Shown: piece by piece, positions 1 through 11,700 of the stretch
Layout of the letters: every line of letters begins with the position of its first letter
Position numbering within the stretch: the first letter of the stretch is position 1
NCBI GenBank assembly: GCA_029255685.2
Contig: CM055313.2
Location: 51,864,579-51,928,578, forward strand
DNA from: Silene conica
Lineage: Eukaryota; Streptophyta; Magnoliopsida; Caryophyllales; Caryophyllaceae
Reading direction: 5' to 3'
Length of the DNA stretch: 64,000 bases
Translations under genes and position numbers: made by a program
The notes under the pieces: model-generated
Told to the model about the DNA's origin: nothing
Database searches by the model: none
The model's input: only the letters and a program-made list of their open reading frames with translations

Positions 1-1
1 A

Positions 2-973
2 CACAATGGGAGGACCAATGTTTATAGCGTACCTAAAGGAAAGACAATATTTGATCTTCAACCATGGGTTCCAAAGAAAAAGGTAGAACCTAAGAGAGAC
101 GTAGAGGAGAAGTTTATAGAAGGTAAGGAGGTAGAGGAAGTAGGAGTTGGCGAAGGCAAGAATAGCCGTGAGGTACCTGATGTTGAAGAAACGAACAGTC
201 CACAGGACTGTCCAAAAGAGGACTCATATCTTCAAAGGGATAAAACAAAGGAAGAAGATGAGATCATCAATTCTGAACCACTGGTAAGTGACGGTAATAC
301 TAAAACTAAATCTGATTCTTTACCTATCTTAATCAAGGAATCCATGAATAATATAATGGGTAGAGACCGTCATATCAACGCGCCTGATTCGTTAACTATT
401 GCCAAAAGTGATGGTAATTATTCTAGTCAAGTGTGGAATACAAATTCTTTGATCGTACAAGATGAAGCAACTATGTCCACAACAACCTATTGTGATCATA
501 ATAGGGTTGTGCAAAGCAAGGGGAGTGGCGAGAGGATACATGGCGAGAAGCTTAGTCCATTAGTGAGTTTGAATCCTAGAAGCCGTAGGAATGGAGTTGC
601 TATGGCACCAACAAAACCTATTGTTCGTAACCGATTAATACAAGGACTGTGGAAGAGAGTATTGGAAAGACGAAGTAAGCCATGGTGGGATGGAGTCCAG
701 AAGGTTTATCATCAATCTACAACTATACTTAGGCCTGTTATTACAAGGATAATTCAACTTGGAAGATATGTTTTTGATCCAGGTGGTAGCATACACCGAA
801 ATTTGAGGCCAAATTTTCGAAAAGAAGGAGAGTGTGATGCGGGAGCATCCTCCTATGACCTACTCCTTAACAAGAATACGAGGTCTTTAATCTATGGGTG
901 CGATTTTGGGTCCAATACAATATTCAAGATCGCGTGGACTCGACATTGGAGTATAATACACGGCCAAATCTAG
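2..973 (+). CDS. 3' end of the element A polyprotein (unassigned part)
   Basis: One frame is open from the window edge and runs past the start of the LTR at 835 to a stop at 971-973. The product is hydrophilic, rich in Lys and Glu, and has short clusters such as VPKKKVEPK near its start. I see no protease, reverse transcriptase, RNase H or integrase motif. It is probably the variable tail of a polyprotein, or a short extra ORF before the 3' LTR. The purine-rich stretch before 835 is the expected polypurine tract. The function is not recognised. Confidence 0.5.
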   Translation, partial: HNGRTNVYSVPKGKTIFDLQPWVPKKKVEPKRDVEEKFIEGKEVEEVGVGEGKNSREVPDVEETNSPQDCPKEDSYLQRDKTKEEDEIINSEPLVSDGNTKTKSDSLPILIKESMNNIMGRDRHINAPDSLTIAKSDGNYSSQVWNTNSLIVQDEATMSTTTYCDHNRVVQSKGSGERIHGEKLSPLVSLNPRSRRNGVAMAPTKPIVRNRLIQGLWKRVLERRSKPWWDGVQKVYHQSTTILRPVITRIIQLGRYVFDPGGSIHRNLRPNFRKEGECDAGASSYDLLLNKNTRSLIYGCDFGSNTIFKIAWTRHWSIIHGQI

Positions 974-1059
974 GTTGTGTGTAGGAAGTTAGTTTATTTT
1001 ATGTTTAAAATAAGGACTAATGTGTTATAAAGTCCAAGTAGGAGTCTTTGTAAGAGTCC

Positions 1060-1330
1060 TAGTACAAATAGGAAATCCTAAATTAAATAGGAATCCTAGT
1101 TGTGAGAGGATTCGTAGTCCTAGTAGAATTAGGATTCATAGTCCTAGTAGAATTAAGAATCCTAGTTGTTGTAGGATTTATAATCCTAATAGGATTAGGT
1201 TTTCTAGTGTGTGTAGGATTCACAATCCTAGTAGAATAAGGAATCCTATTAGTGATGGGATTTATAGTTTGTGTAGGAATAGAAGTCTTAATCCTAATCA
1301 AACTATTTGTTTGAACCTAGGTAGGATTAG
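1060..1330 (+). repeat. Quasi-palindromic ATCCTA/TAGGAT array in the U3 of A
   Basis: The motif AATCCTAnTAGGATT and close variants recur with spacings of roughly 12-25 bp. Because the unit is nearly its own reverse complement, both strands stay open for 70-105 codons here. Those frames are by-products of the repeat and are not genes. Confidence 0.7.
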
Positions 1331-1403
1331 GGTTTTCTAATTAGATTAAATTAAGGTATTCTAACCTTAATAAGAGTAGGATAGTAGGGCTGATCGTCCA
1401 CCC

Positions 1404-1411
1404 TATAAATA
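1404..1411 (+). promoter_or_regulatory. TATA box of the element A LTR
   Basis: TATAAATA in a GC-rich setting (CACCCTATAAATAGGGGG), about 575 bp into the LTR, followed by a plausible R region. It matches plant LTR promoters and is untested. Confidence 0.6.
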
Positions 1412-1927
1412 GGGGGCAACCATGTAGTTTTATTCATTCAATTATCAAATTATAAACAAATTTTCTTGTTAAGTTTATCTTACAAAAAAACCCTAAAGTA
1501 TCTGTGTGAGCTTTAACCCCGAAGTATCTGTGTGAGCTTCAAAATAATTGAGAGAATATCTGTGTGAGTTTGATCAATTATCCTATCCATCGACATACAT
1601 AATTCATTCATTAAATCGTTTCACAAATCTTTCAAGTATTAAGTGCTGTGCCTTATTACGTCATCAAGATTCATCAATCAAGAACTTCAAGAACATCGTT
1701 CAAGAAACACCACCGTGACAGCCACCGGTCACCACCGTGCCACGTCAGCCGTCACCACCATTCGGCCACCATCACCGGCCACCCATCGTTCTTTCTTGCA
1801 TCGTTCTTGGTTACCTTTTGTTCTTTATTCGTTCAAGATTGTATTATTTTATTAGTATTTTTATTCCGCTGCAACATCCGTATTTTTGTTGATTATCTTT
1901 ATTGATTATCACCCCAAATACGCATCA

Positions 1928-2234
1928 CGGGATGGACTCAGATTTGACTAATTAAGACGGAAACAACCTCTCAAGTCTATTATTACTCAAGATGGGACAA
2001 AAAATATGCAAGTAAACCACATTTCATAAAATTATCCGCCATACATGTCATTTCTCGAAAATAAAAACCGAAACTTAGATTTATAAAACTCGAAACATAA
2101 ATTGAAACTAAAAAGCTTTAAAACGAAATATTCTTATTACAAAATGATATTACGAAATTTAATAAAATATAAATTATTTTTGAAATTCAATTAAATCTTT
2201 AAATTTACAATACGGAAAATATCGGGGTGTTACA
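1928..2234 (-). repeat. Left (3') LTR of B, partial
   Basis: These 303-307 bp match 41074-41380 at roughly 97%, and both end in CGGGGTGTTACA. The remainder of this LTR lies beyond the window, to the left of element A. Confidence 0.8.
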
Positions 2235-2249
2235 ATCACCCCACCTTTT
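2235..2249 (-). other. Polypurine tract of B
   Basis: Read on the minus strand this is AAAAGGTGGGGTGAT, directly next to the LTR start TGTAACACCCC. It is preceded by GAGGACGAAACTTT, a sequence typical of the 3' end of Tekay/Del-type gypsy elements. Confidence 0.7.
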
Positions 2250-5069
2250 AAAAAGTTTCGTCCTCGAAACTTGTATGTAGAAAGGGTGTCTATCAAAAGT
2301 TGACATTCTAAAACATAACTTTCTTTCAAATATTTTCGAAAGGAAAATCTAAGGTCACAAGTCCTCATCAACGGAGCGTTAAGGTTCTCGTTACGTACTC
2401 AAGAGCCCGACATTCCGAAACAAGGACAAGTTCAAAAGTAAAAATTAAATCCCACGTCGACAAGTGTAATTCCAGTCATCGGACGTCTCCAATAACAAGT
2501 CTTACATCAAATCAAACGCCAACATAAATCCAAAATTTGTAACTCGGTTTAAAGTTTCCAAAACATGTTTCGAAAGGAAATTTTCATTTTGAAAATCTTC
2601 AAATAAATAAGATTATAACCGAAATAAAAATTTCCAACAACATAAGCAATGCTACTCAAATTAATTATAAAGTACATAAATGGAGGACAAGTTGAACAAT
2701 GTTCAAATAAAACACAAGCATGAAAACTGCACATAAGCAACCAAGGAGAGTCGGATCGGACCCTTAACGAACTCGAAACACAACAAGGTCAACAAGGGAA
2801 ACTAACTAAGACAAGGCATTAAACCATCGTTTTCAAAGTCAAGGACGGTCCTCAGCAAGAGAGGAAAAGAGGGAAACCACAAGGAACATGAGTATGGAAC
2901 CAAGAGCTTAAGGTTAAGGGAGGGTAGGTAACTCTCCCAAGATACGGAGACACTAACCACTCGATCCACAAAAGAAACATCGTCATCACGATTCCTTGCA
3001 CACCTCGGAAAACAGCTCTTTCAATCCATAACACTCTCAAGGTTTCCTTAACTCACTTGGGTCACTCATTTCTAGATTATCTACGGTTCAAGGTATCTCA
3101 TTACCAAAGGACATCACCACTCGCGATCAACCAAACATTCAACAACCTCCAAAGATTAGGTCCATAACTATCAACACGACCTTTCTCACTCTCAACCAAC
3201 ATAAATTGTAAGGCCCTAACTAAGGGGAATCACCAAACAAGGACCACAACTTAGGACCCATCACACATTAGGTCCCCCAATCAACCCTACAAAGTCCAAT
3301 GTACTCATACCGATAACCAAAATATGAAAGTTGCATTCTCTGAATCTCATAAATTCCCACCTAAAGGCCGTGAGACACTCACCCACATCCTCAAATTCCA
3401 AAGCACAAAACGATATTCCTCGACTCGAAAATGGTCCAAACATAGGACTGCCGGTCCAACACCCAAGCATCTAGTTCCATCTACTCAAGGTCTCTCAACC
3501 CAAACCACAAATTACATCTTGTAACATCGATTACCACGTTCTATCACCATAAGGAGGACATTCAGTCCAAAAGGCAACTCTCATCCCACGGTTTCTACTC
3601 AGCCACTAACACTCTCATAGAATCCCATTAACAACTCCACTCTCGCGATTGTCACCAAAACATAGGAAGCACTCACATAGCTAAGTCCTTAACACAAAAC
3701 CACTAGGATGGCATACCACCTCATTACCTAAGGGTATCATTGCAACCTCTCTCAACTAACTTCGATAAAACCAAACCGAAGGTCCTCAAACACATATTAC
3801 CACTCCACCAACCAAGTCGACCTCACAACTAAGCATGAAGAAATACGGCAAGGTTTACAAAGGTAAGGACATGATATAAGCTCAGAGGAAAACGAGATAC
3901 AGCAGCTCGAGAGAGAAAGAGAGAGAGACAAGGTAACAAGATTGGAAATTAGAGGCTAAGGATGGCAATGAAAGTGAAGCCCAGAATGGAAGAGTAAGCA
4001 TTAGAGTTAAGAAGATACAAGATATAACAGAAGGTCAAGCAAGAATTGTTAGGAAAGCATAGCTCAACAGGGTTCACAGGGGAGGAGGAAGAAGAAGAGA
4101 GGCGTTGAAGCAAGATTATAATTTCAACTGGCACAAATCTCAAGGCTCGGGATTCCCGGGATCCTCACAAGGTTCTCAACTCCTATTTCTCAATTCAAGC
4201 ATGTTGAACTAATTCCATCCAAGACACATCTTCCCAAATGGTCCACCATATATATACGATAAGTCCTTCCAAACTTTAAGGTGCACGGCCATCTCAACAT
4301 CCACAAATTTATAAAATTCGGGTATCTCTATATCTTAAATTCCTCAAATGATACTCTATAACACTCCAGGATCAACCATATATCTCTATACCAACGTTGC
4401 TTTACAATTCATCACCTCACTCCCACTCGATCCCATAAAGAAATAGGTTCCTCAAAATTCATCAACACTTTAGAGAGCGGACGTTAAAGTTCACTATATA
4501 TATTCTCACCTCTACACAAGAATCCAAACATCCTTTAAACATCTCAGGCTCGAAAACCTACAAGTCCACAAATTATACTTCACTACGCCACTCAGACATT
4601 CTAAGATATGACCTTTAAGTAACTCCACAAATAGCATAACACTAATTCCGTTCAAGCAACTAAGACCATAAATCCCAATAAATCCTTCTAAGGCCACAAT
4701 ACTAATTTGTCCATTACTCATCCATAGCTATGAACGACTCTTATTTGCCAACATAGCATGCCACTTAAACTTAGAACAGATTCTTAAGGTCAAGTATTAC
4801 TAGCTGACTTTACTCATCTATCCATCTTTGTTAGTATCCCAAGCATACTTACCGAATTCATATTTATGAGTCCTAACACTTCCTTTGTACTCTGGAACCA
4901 ACACATTTCAATCCAAAGGCTCTCAATCGTAATCATGATCCCAAAGGTTAAGTTTCACCAAGTATCACCTACACTACTCACTATTTAAGCCAAAAATTCT
5001 ACCCACCAATTCCATTCATCATGGGGCAACGAACTAAGCATTATGTTAACTAAGACAAAGCCTATTACA
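2250..5069 (-). other. Non-coding interior of B, left part
   Basis: About 2.8 kb without a convincing frame on either strand; the longest are under 100 codons. It is rich in CA and AC on the plus strand and has a short GA-rich run at 3911-3930 and a GGA/GAA run near 4080-4100. I see no gag, protease or pol motif. Element C starts at 5075. Confidence 0.6.
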
Positions 5070-5355
5070 CTCCCTGATAGTAGGTTTTTATGTCGGTCTT
5101 AGATTGTGATTTTATCACAATCTAGTCATTTTCTTCGGGTCGTTAGTATCGTTTTGTTAAGTATTTGATTTTTGGTCATGTTGTGTTTTTGTGGCATTTT
5201 TATCCTTAGTCCTTGTTAATATTTATGTTCGAGATCAAGGGATTTCACTCATCGGTCCAAGGGTAGCACACGAACCTCATCATCATCCGATTCTTGCTTG
5301 GGAAGCCTTGAAGAACTGAAGTTTTGATCAAAGAAAAGAAGTTTCCAGCCATAAA

Positions 5356-5466
5356 CGCAGCCTGCGACAGGAGGAGCAGCCTGCGGGCACAGGCGCAGCC
5401 TGCGGGATTTTTGGCAGCCTGCGCTGTTTTACGCAGGGCTGCGGTTTGTGACGCAGCCTGCGGTTT
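5356..5466 (+). repeat. CGCAGCCTGCG palindrome array, C 5' LTR
   Basis: Six copies or near copies of the quasi-palindrome CGCAGCCTGCG, separated by unlike spacers of about 6-15 bp, just upstream of the TATA box. The 3' LTR copy is at 16723-16833. Related arrays occur at 9405-9516, 12869-13023 and, in element B, 35664-35741. Confidence 0.85.
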
Positions 5467-5528
5467 CGGCTGCTTTGTGGCGTTAATCTCAGCTTTTGGA
5501 AGAATCGTCCTAGGGTTTTGTGCACCCA

Positions 5529-5536
5529 TATAAATA
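5529..5536 (+). promoter_or_regulatory. TATA box of the C 5' LTR
   Basis: TATAAATA in the context CACCCATATAAATACTC, placed just after the palindrome array. The same box is at 16896-16903 in the 3' LTR. Confidence 0.6.
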
Positions 5537-6520
5537 CTCAAATTCTGAATGTTTTGTATCTATCATCTTATCTCTAGAACAAGAACTTTTATTCTCAAAT
5601 TAAGTTGTAATCTTTCCTTATTTTTCAAGCTTGTAATTATGCTAATGAGGAGCTAATCTCCTTTACTCTTGGTGTGATTCCGATCAAAGTCTCCGACTTT
5701 GACTTTGTAAGATTCAAATAACCCTTTCTTTTTATCTAATGTTGTTTCCTTAGTTTATCTTTTACATTCTAAGTAATTATTTGTGTGGATTGATCACCCT
5801 TGCATCTTAGTTGCTTAGTTTTCGCATATGTTAAGTAATCGGTTTAGTTACTTGATGTTATTGGAAGCAAGCTTGTATGTATGTTGAGTTGGCTTAGATG
5901 AGACATATGTATGAGTAGGAAATTACATAACTTTCCTTGCTTTCATGGCTTAATGATTAGTGAGTTTAGTTTCTACTTCACATCTTTTGGAATAGACGGA
6001 ATTACATACACGGTTTAGTTGTGTGGTTCGCTTTCATTAGATGTTGGTTAGGGTTGGATAGTTTAAGGGGTTGTTAGAGTCGAGCAAGTCTTTGTCGGGT
6101 GACTTTGTGACGGTTACACCAAGTTTTTCTCTCATATTGATTATCGCACACTACGTGTTTGTGTTATTGCCAAGCCCAAAGCATTTCTCATTTATTGCTC
6201 TTTATTGTTTTTATGAATGCTTTCCCAATCATTGAAACTTTGCATTTATGTTATCTCCTTGTGTTTCATTTATGTTAATATCCATAGTTTGTTGATAAGT
6301 CATTTATCTTTAGTCTCTTAGCATCTTTAAGTTGTCTTTAAATCTTTGTTTAGTCGTGTGTAAGCAAGTCTTTAGTTATTTCTTTTCTCTTGGGTTCGAC
6401 CCTTAACTTGCACTTTACTACTTTTTATTTCGAGTATAGTCGAGTCTAGTTTAGGTTTTATAATTTGTTTGGCGAGATAATTAGTGTAATAACGACCACT
6501 AGTTTTTCCGTATCAAATTT

Positions 6521-6538
6521 TGGCGCCGTTGCCGGGGA
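6521..6538 (+). other. Primer binding site of C (tRNA-Asp type)
   Basis: TGGCGCCGTTGCCGGGGA, five bases after the LTR end. It is complementary to the 3' end of plant tRNA-Asp, the primer usual in Athila/Tat gypsy elements. Confidence 0.9.
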
Positions 6539-6698
6539 AAGGCAACATAGCTAAAGCTTGTTTGTGTTTTGTGTTGTGTTGAACTCTTAGTTGTGTTTTT
6601 GTTTTTTTTTGTTGTTAGCTATTATTAGTCAATTTGGTATATATTTGTAAGTAAGTGGTAGTTCTAATTAGTTTTGTTTAGTGTGTAGTGTTTTGCTT

Positions 6699-8786
6699 AT
6701 GCCTAGGTCACAAGAAGGGGATACCAACATTGAATTTGAGGAAAGTGCGACATATTCGTGGCTCTTCTCAAACCCTTTCTACCACCGTAATCGTCAAGAG
6801 GAAGAAGCAAGTCCACCTAGTAGCTACACATCCATTGAGAACTCACCCTCAACCATAGAGATTGACCCAATTGAAGTTGAATACCCAAGAATGACGGATG
6901 ACACTAGAACTATTCGGGAGCTTCGTGCCCGGAATTATGAGGAACAACCCTCATGCATCACCTATCCACCAATGGGAGCCAATGGAAACTTTGAGTTGAA
7001 GGGTTATTTCATCCACAACCTTCCTAAGTTCTATGGCTTAGCGGGAAATGATCCAAACCGACATCTAGCGGAATTTCACATGATGTGCCAAGGCACCATT
7101 CCCACCGGAGTATCCGAGGATCAATTTAAGTTGCGGGCTTTTCCTTTTTCTCTTCACGATGGTGCGAAAGATTGGCTTTATTATCTACCTCCGGGCATCA
7201 TAAACACATGGACGGACATGAAGGCGGCCTTCTTAGAGAAATACTACCCGGACTCCCGCCACAACCATGCCAAGAAGGCGATAACATCTATTGAGCAAGG
7301 GAGTGGGGAGACCATGTATGAGTACCGGGAGAGATTCAAGAAGCTTGTAGCTCAATGCCCATACCATGGTTTGAGTGGAGATGATTTGCTTGTTCATTTT
7401 TATGATGGTCTAAACGAGCAAGACCAACGGATGGTCAATTTCACCACCGGTGGAGGCTTGGAAAATTACTCGGTGGTGGAGGCTAATGAGCTCATTGAGA
7501 GGCTCGCCGCTAGCACAAGAATGCATGGGAGGTCCCGTCAAGCTACAAAGAATACTTCCGCCATGGGAGCCTCTTCTTCATCAAATTCAAAACTTGAGAA
7601 AAGTGTGGAAGAACTCAAGCTTCTTGTAGCCAACATGTTGGTAGGCTCACAAGGAGATGGTGGAAACCAAGGTGGCCAAGTTGAATGTTCTTTTTGCCAA
7701 GGTCCTCACCCGGTAGAGGTTTGTCCTATCATGCAAGTGGAGGATGTTGGAGTTGAAAATGTTAGTGCTATGGGACAAGGACACTACAACTCAAGAAACC
7801 CTTCCGGTGGTGGATACTACAAATATGATCCAAGTGGAGCCACTTACAACATAGGCTCACGAGATCACCCAAACTTTAGTTGGGGAGGAGATAAATCAAA
7901 GAGTTTTGTGAATGGACAATTCAACCACTTGAGGGATCAAGGACAAAATCATCAAGGACAAAATCAACAAGGAACAAACTTTCAAAGAAACACAAATTTT
8001 CAAAGACCACCCAATGGTGGAAATCAAGGCAATACATCACAAAAGCCTAATGAAGAAGACATGTCAATGAAGGAGATGCTCAAGGCTCTTTTGAAGGGAC
8101 AAGCGGATTCCGACAAAAGGTCGGCAAATGAGAAAACCTTGAATGATGCAAGGTTTACAAACCTTGAGAACCAAATGGGGCAAATTTCCGAAGATATGGC
8201 AAAGAACAAACAAAGGAGTTCATCTTCCATTCCTTCCACCACTCTCCCTCCTCCTCGGCAAAATGCTAGTGCCATGACCTTGAGGAAGGGAAGAACTCTA
8301 GACACCCCTCCCAAGAAGACAAGAGCTAAGTCCAAGGATTGGGTGATTGAAGAAATTGAAGTGGAGGAGGAGGAACTAGAGGTCACTCCAAGAGTTGAAA
8401 CGTCCTCAAAAGGAAAAGAGAAGGAGGTGGACAACAACACACCACCAACCAAGGAAGTAAGCAAAGAGCCCCGGAAGAAGGCCAATGACACTTTGGAGAT
8501 TCTCTCAAAGGAACTTGAACCGGAGGTACCATTCCCAAGTGCCCTCACAAATCCTAAAAGGATTGATAAAGACTCCGATCTTTATGAGACTTTTAGGAAA
8601 TGTGAGGTCAACATCCCTCTCTTTACTATTATCAAATCCGTTCCTAGGTATGCAAAGTTCCTAAAAGAACTTTGTACCCCTAAACGGAAGCCAAGAAAAG
8701 GAATTGAGAGAGTCACGGTTAGTGGGCATGTCTCGGCAATTTTTAAAAAGAACCCCCCGAAAAGTGTGATGATTCGGGTATGCTAA
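6699..8786 (+). CDS. gag: Gag of element C
   Basis: This is the retrotransposon capsid/nucleocapsid protein. The upstream in-frame GTG at 6681 is less likely as a start than the ATG at 6699 (MPRSQEGD). Residues about 100-260 match the plant retrotransposon gag domain, with landmarks such as AFPFSLHDGAKDWLYYLP and YRERFKKLVAQCP. A short zinc-knuckle-like stretch (CSFCQGPHPVEVC) follows at about residue 335. The C-terminal part is Gln/Asn-rich, then highly charged. It lies directly after the primer site, as in Athila elements, and leads into protease. Calling it gag is secure; the rest of gag-pol is not whole. Confidence 0.85.
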   Translation: MPRSQEGDTNIEFEESATYSWLFSNPFYHRNRQEEEASPPSSYTSIENSPSTIEIDPIEVEYPRMTDDTRTIRELRARNYEEQPSCITYPPMGANGNFELKGYFIHNLPKFYGLAGNDPNRHLAEFHMMCQGTIPTGVSEDQFKLRAFPFSLHDGAKDWLYYLPPGIINTWTDMKAAFLEKYYPDSRHNHAKKAITSIEQGSGETMYEYRERFKKLVAQCPYHGLSGDDLLVHFYDGLNEQDQRMVNFTTGGGLENYSVVEANELIERLAASTRMHGRSRQATKNTSAMGASSSSNSKLEKSVEELKLLVANMLVGSQGDGGNQGGQVECSFCQGPHPVEVCPIMQVEDVGVENVSAMGQGHYNSRNPSGGGYYKYDPSGATYNIGSRDHPNFSWGGDKSKSFVNGQFNHLRDQGQNHQGQNQQGTNFQRNTNFQRPPNGGNQGNTSQKPNEEDMSMKEMLKALLKGQADSDKRSANEKTLNDARFTNLENQMGQISEDMAKNKQRSSSSIPSTTLPPPRQNASAMTLRKGRTLDTPPKKTRAKSKDWVIEEIEVEEEELEVTPRVETSSKGKEKEVDNNTPPTKEVSKEPRKKANDTLEILSKELEPEVPFPSALTNPKRIDKDSDLYETFRKCEVNIPLFTIIKSVPRYAKFLKELCTPKRKPRKGIERVTVSGHVSAIFKKNPPKSVMIRVC

Positions 8787-11700
8787 CTATACCGTGCTCC
8801 ATTAAGGGTGAATCTTTTGCTAGAGCCATGTTAGACTCGGGGTCCTCCATAAATGTCATGCCTTACTCCGTGTATGAGACTTTAGAGTTACCCCCTTTGT
8901 CCAAGTCAAATGTCGTCATTCAATTGGCGGACCGGTCAATAATTCAACCCAAAGGTTTTATTGAGGATGTCATAGTTGAAGTTGACAAATTCATGTTTCC
9001 GGCCGATTTTTATGTTTTAGACATGGAACCGGATTCCAAGGCTACACCCCTCTTGTTAGGAAGACCTTTCATGAGAACTTCTAAGACCAAACTTGATATG
9101 TATGATGGCAACTTAACAATGGAATTTGAGGGAAACATCATAAAATACAATGTGTATGAGTCCATGAAAAGAGCCGATGATTTAAGCTTTTGTTACTTTT
9201 TGGATGTCATTGAGCCATTAGCAGATCAAGTTTATAAACTTTGTCATAGGAGCCCTCTTGAAGTGGCTCTCACTAACGATGTGGAGAAAGAAGGGTTGCG
9301 TTTCTTGTTGTCTAATGATGTGCAGGAAACTGTCGAAGCATTGGATAAGGAAGAACTTTAGAAGAGACTAAGGAACAAGAATCGGCTGAAGAAAGCTGTG
9401 CAAACCGCAGCCTGCCGCCAGTGACGCAGCCTGCGGTCACCAACGCAGCCCTGCGGTCAGCAGCGCAGCCTGCGGTTTTCTCTGGCGCAGCCTGCGTTGT
9501 CCAGGGCAGCCTGCGTGAAACTCTGCACTCAACCCAACAAGTTTCTTTCCAAGAACATTACCCCTTCCAAACCAAGTTCCTTCCCTTAGAGGCTTCCCTT
9601 GAAAGACCACTACCCTCTACTATAAAACCACCCACCCCTAATCTCAAACAACTTCCCGATCACTTGAAATACGTTTTTCTTGGTGAAAAAAATACCTTAC
9701 CCCTTATAATTTCAAACACACTTGAGGGTGACCAAGAGAAGAGATTGGTGGAGGTTTTGCAAAAGTACAAAGGCGCTTTTGGGTGGAGTATTGCGGATCT
9801 TAAAGGAATAAGCCCAAGTATTTGCATGCACAAGATTCGTTTGGAAGGAGAAGCAAAGCCGGTTCGACAACCGCAAAGGAGATTGAATCCTCCAATGATG
9901 GAGGTTGTGAAAGAAGAGATCATCAAACTACTCCAAATGGGAATCATCTATCCTATTAGCGACTCCCAATGGGTAAGCCCTACTCAATGTGTACCTAAAA
10001 AGGGTGGGGTGACGGTAATCGAAGGCAAAGAAGGAGCCTTAATCCCCACTCGGATTCAAACCGGGTGGAGAGTTTGCATCGATTATCGCCGCCTCAATGC
10101 CGTGACCTTCAAAGACCACTACCCCTTGCCCTTTCTAGATCAAATGCTAGAAAGGTTGGGGGGAGAGAGTTCTATTGCTTTTTGGATGGGTACTCCGGAT
10201 ATTTTCAAATCCCAATTAAGCCGGAGGACCAATCCAAAACAACGTTCACATGCCCTTTTGGAACATATGCATACCGAAGGATGCCCTTCGGATTATGCAA
10301 TGCTCCGGGTACTTTCCAACGTTGCATGATGAGTCTATTCTCAGACCTTGTGGAGAGAGTCTTAGAGGTCTTCATGGACGATTTCACCGTCCATGGAGAC
10401 CACTTTGACGCATGTTTGGACCACCTCGCTATGGTCCTAACACGATGCACGGAGTCACACTTAGTGTTGAACTCCGAGAAATGTCACTTTATGGTAAAAA
10501 GCGGCATCGTGTTAGGACACATAGTGTCTAAAAGAGGGATTGAGGTGGATGTGGCAAAGGTTGAAGTAATAAAAACCTTGCCATATCCATCTAATACTCG
10601 AGACGTGAGGTCGTTTTTGGGACATGCGGGTTTTTACCGGAGGTTTATAAAAGATTTTTCGAAAATCGCTTACCCCTTGTGCAAGCTCTTGCACAAGGAT
10701 GTGGAGTTTGTGTTTAATGATGTTTGTAGGTTGGCCTTTGACACCTTGAAGGAGAGGTTGGTGACGGCACCTATCATTCAATCTCCACGGTGGGACCTTC
10801 CCTTTGAGATTATGACGGACGCTAGTGATTACGCTCTTGGCGCGATCCTAAGCCAACGAGACGGAAAGGTGGCACATGTGATCCAATATGCCTCATCACT
10901 TTTGAATGATGCTCAAAAGAACTACACCACCACGGAGAAGGAGTTCTTGGCGGTGGTGTATGCGATAGAAAAATTCCGATCATATCTTTTGGGGGCAAAG
11001 GTGGTCATTTTCACCGATCATAAGGCCATTAGACAACTTGTTGATAAGAAGGATACCAAGGCGAGGTTGATGAGATGGGTTCTTTTATTGAGTGAATTTG
11101 ATATCGAGATCAAAGACAAGGAGGGAAGTGCAAATGTGGTGGCCGACCACTTGAGTCGGCTCCACATAAATGAAGATGTGGCAAGAAAGATGGGAGTAGT
11201 CGATGGGAGTTTACCACACGAATCGCTCTATGGGTTGCGAGTGATTGAACCTTGGTATGCAAACCTTGTGAATTACATTGCGACCAAGAGGTTCCCTACC
11301 ACCCTATCTTCGAGTCAACGGGACAAGATCAAGAAGAATGCTCGTTACTATATTTGGGATGACCCGTATCTATGGAAAATTTGTCAAGACCAAATGATTA
11401 GGAGGTGTGTGCCGGATGTTGAGGTACCTTCAATCCTTAAGCATTGCCACGAATATGCGTGTGGCGGACATTTTGGGCCTCAGAGAACCGCTAGGAAGGT
11501 GTTGGAGTGCGGATTCTATTGGCCAAGCTTATTCCGGGACACTAATGCTTTTGTGAAGAGCTGTGATCGTTGTCAACGTTGTGGCAACATATCAAGAAGA
11601 CAAGAAATGCCTCAACAACCCATGCTTTTTCTTGAGATATTTGATGTATGGGGGATCGACTTCATGGGGCCGTTCACCAATTCAAGCGGCAACCTCTACA

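Larger units (their letters stand above)
1..1927 (+). mobile_element. Element A: 3' part of an LTR retrotransposon
   Basis: Only the 3' part lies in the window: the end of a coding region, a purine tract at about 818-834, and one LTR. The right edge is set by the terminal CA at 1927. From 1928 the sequence matches the LTR of element B (copy at 41074-41380), so A is inserted in B's left LTR. The likely target duplication is CGGGA at 1928-1932, but the other copy is outside the window. I could not assign the superfamily; Ty3/gypsy is a guess. Age cannot be judged from one LTR. Confidence 0.75.
835..1927 (+). repeat. 3' LTR of element A
   Basis: The ends are TGATGCG and CGCATCA, which are inverted complements as expected for LTR termini. 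A purine tract (AAAAGAAGGAGAG) lies just upstream. The LTR is about 1.09 kb. It holds a palindrome-rich array in U3, a TATA box at 1404-1411, and after it three copies of ATCTGTGTGAG at about 1500-1570. It stops where B-like sequence starts. Confidence 0.75.
5075..6515 (+). repeat. 5' LTR of C
   Basis: Starts TGATAGTAGG after the target duplication and ends TATCA just before the primer site. It contains a CGCAGCCTGCG array (5356-5466), a TATA box (5529-5536) and AT-rich U5-like sequence. Confidence 0.93.

Noticed and set aside
1020-1340. Overlapping frames on both strands in the A LTR
   Set aside because: Produced by the palindromic ATCCTA/TAGGAT repeat; the residues simply repeat NPSRIR-like words.
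5245-5541. Three frames across the C LTR array, repeated in part at 16695-16892
   Set aside because: They arise from the CGCAGCCTGCG array inside an LTR, upstream of the TATA box.
8024-8548. 174-codon minus-strand frame opposite C gag
   Set aside because: Shadow of the charged C-terminal part of gag; Ser/Leu/Phe-rich with no recognisable start context.
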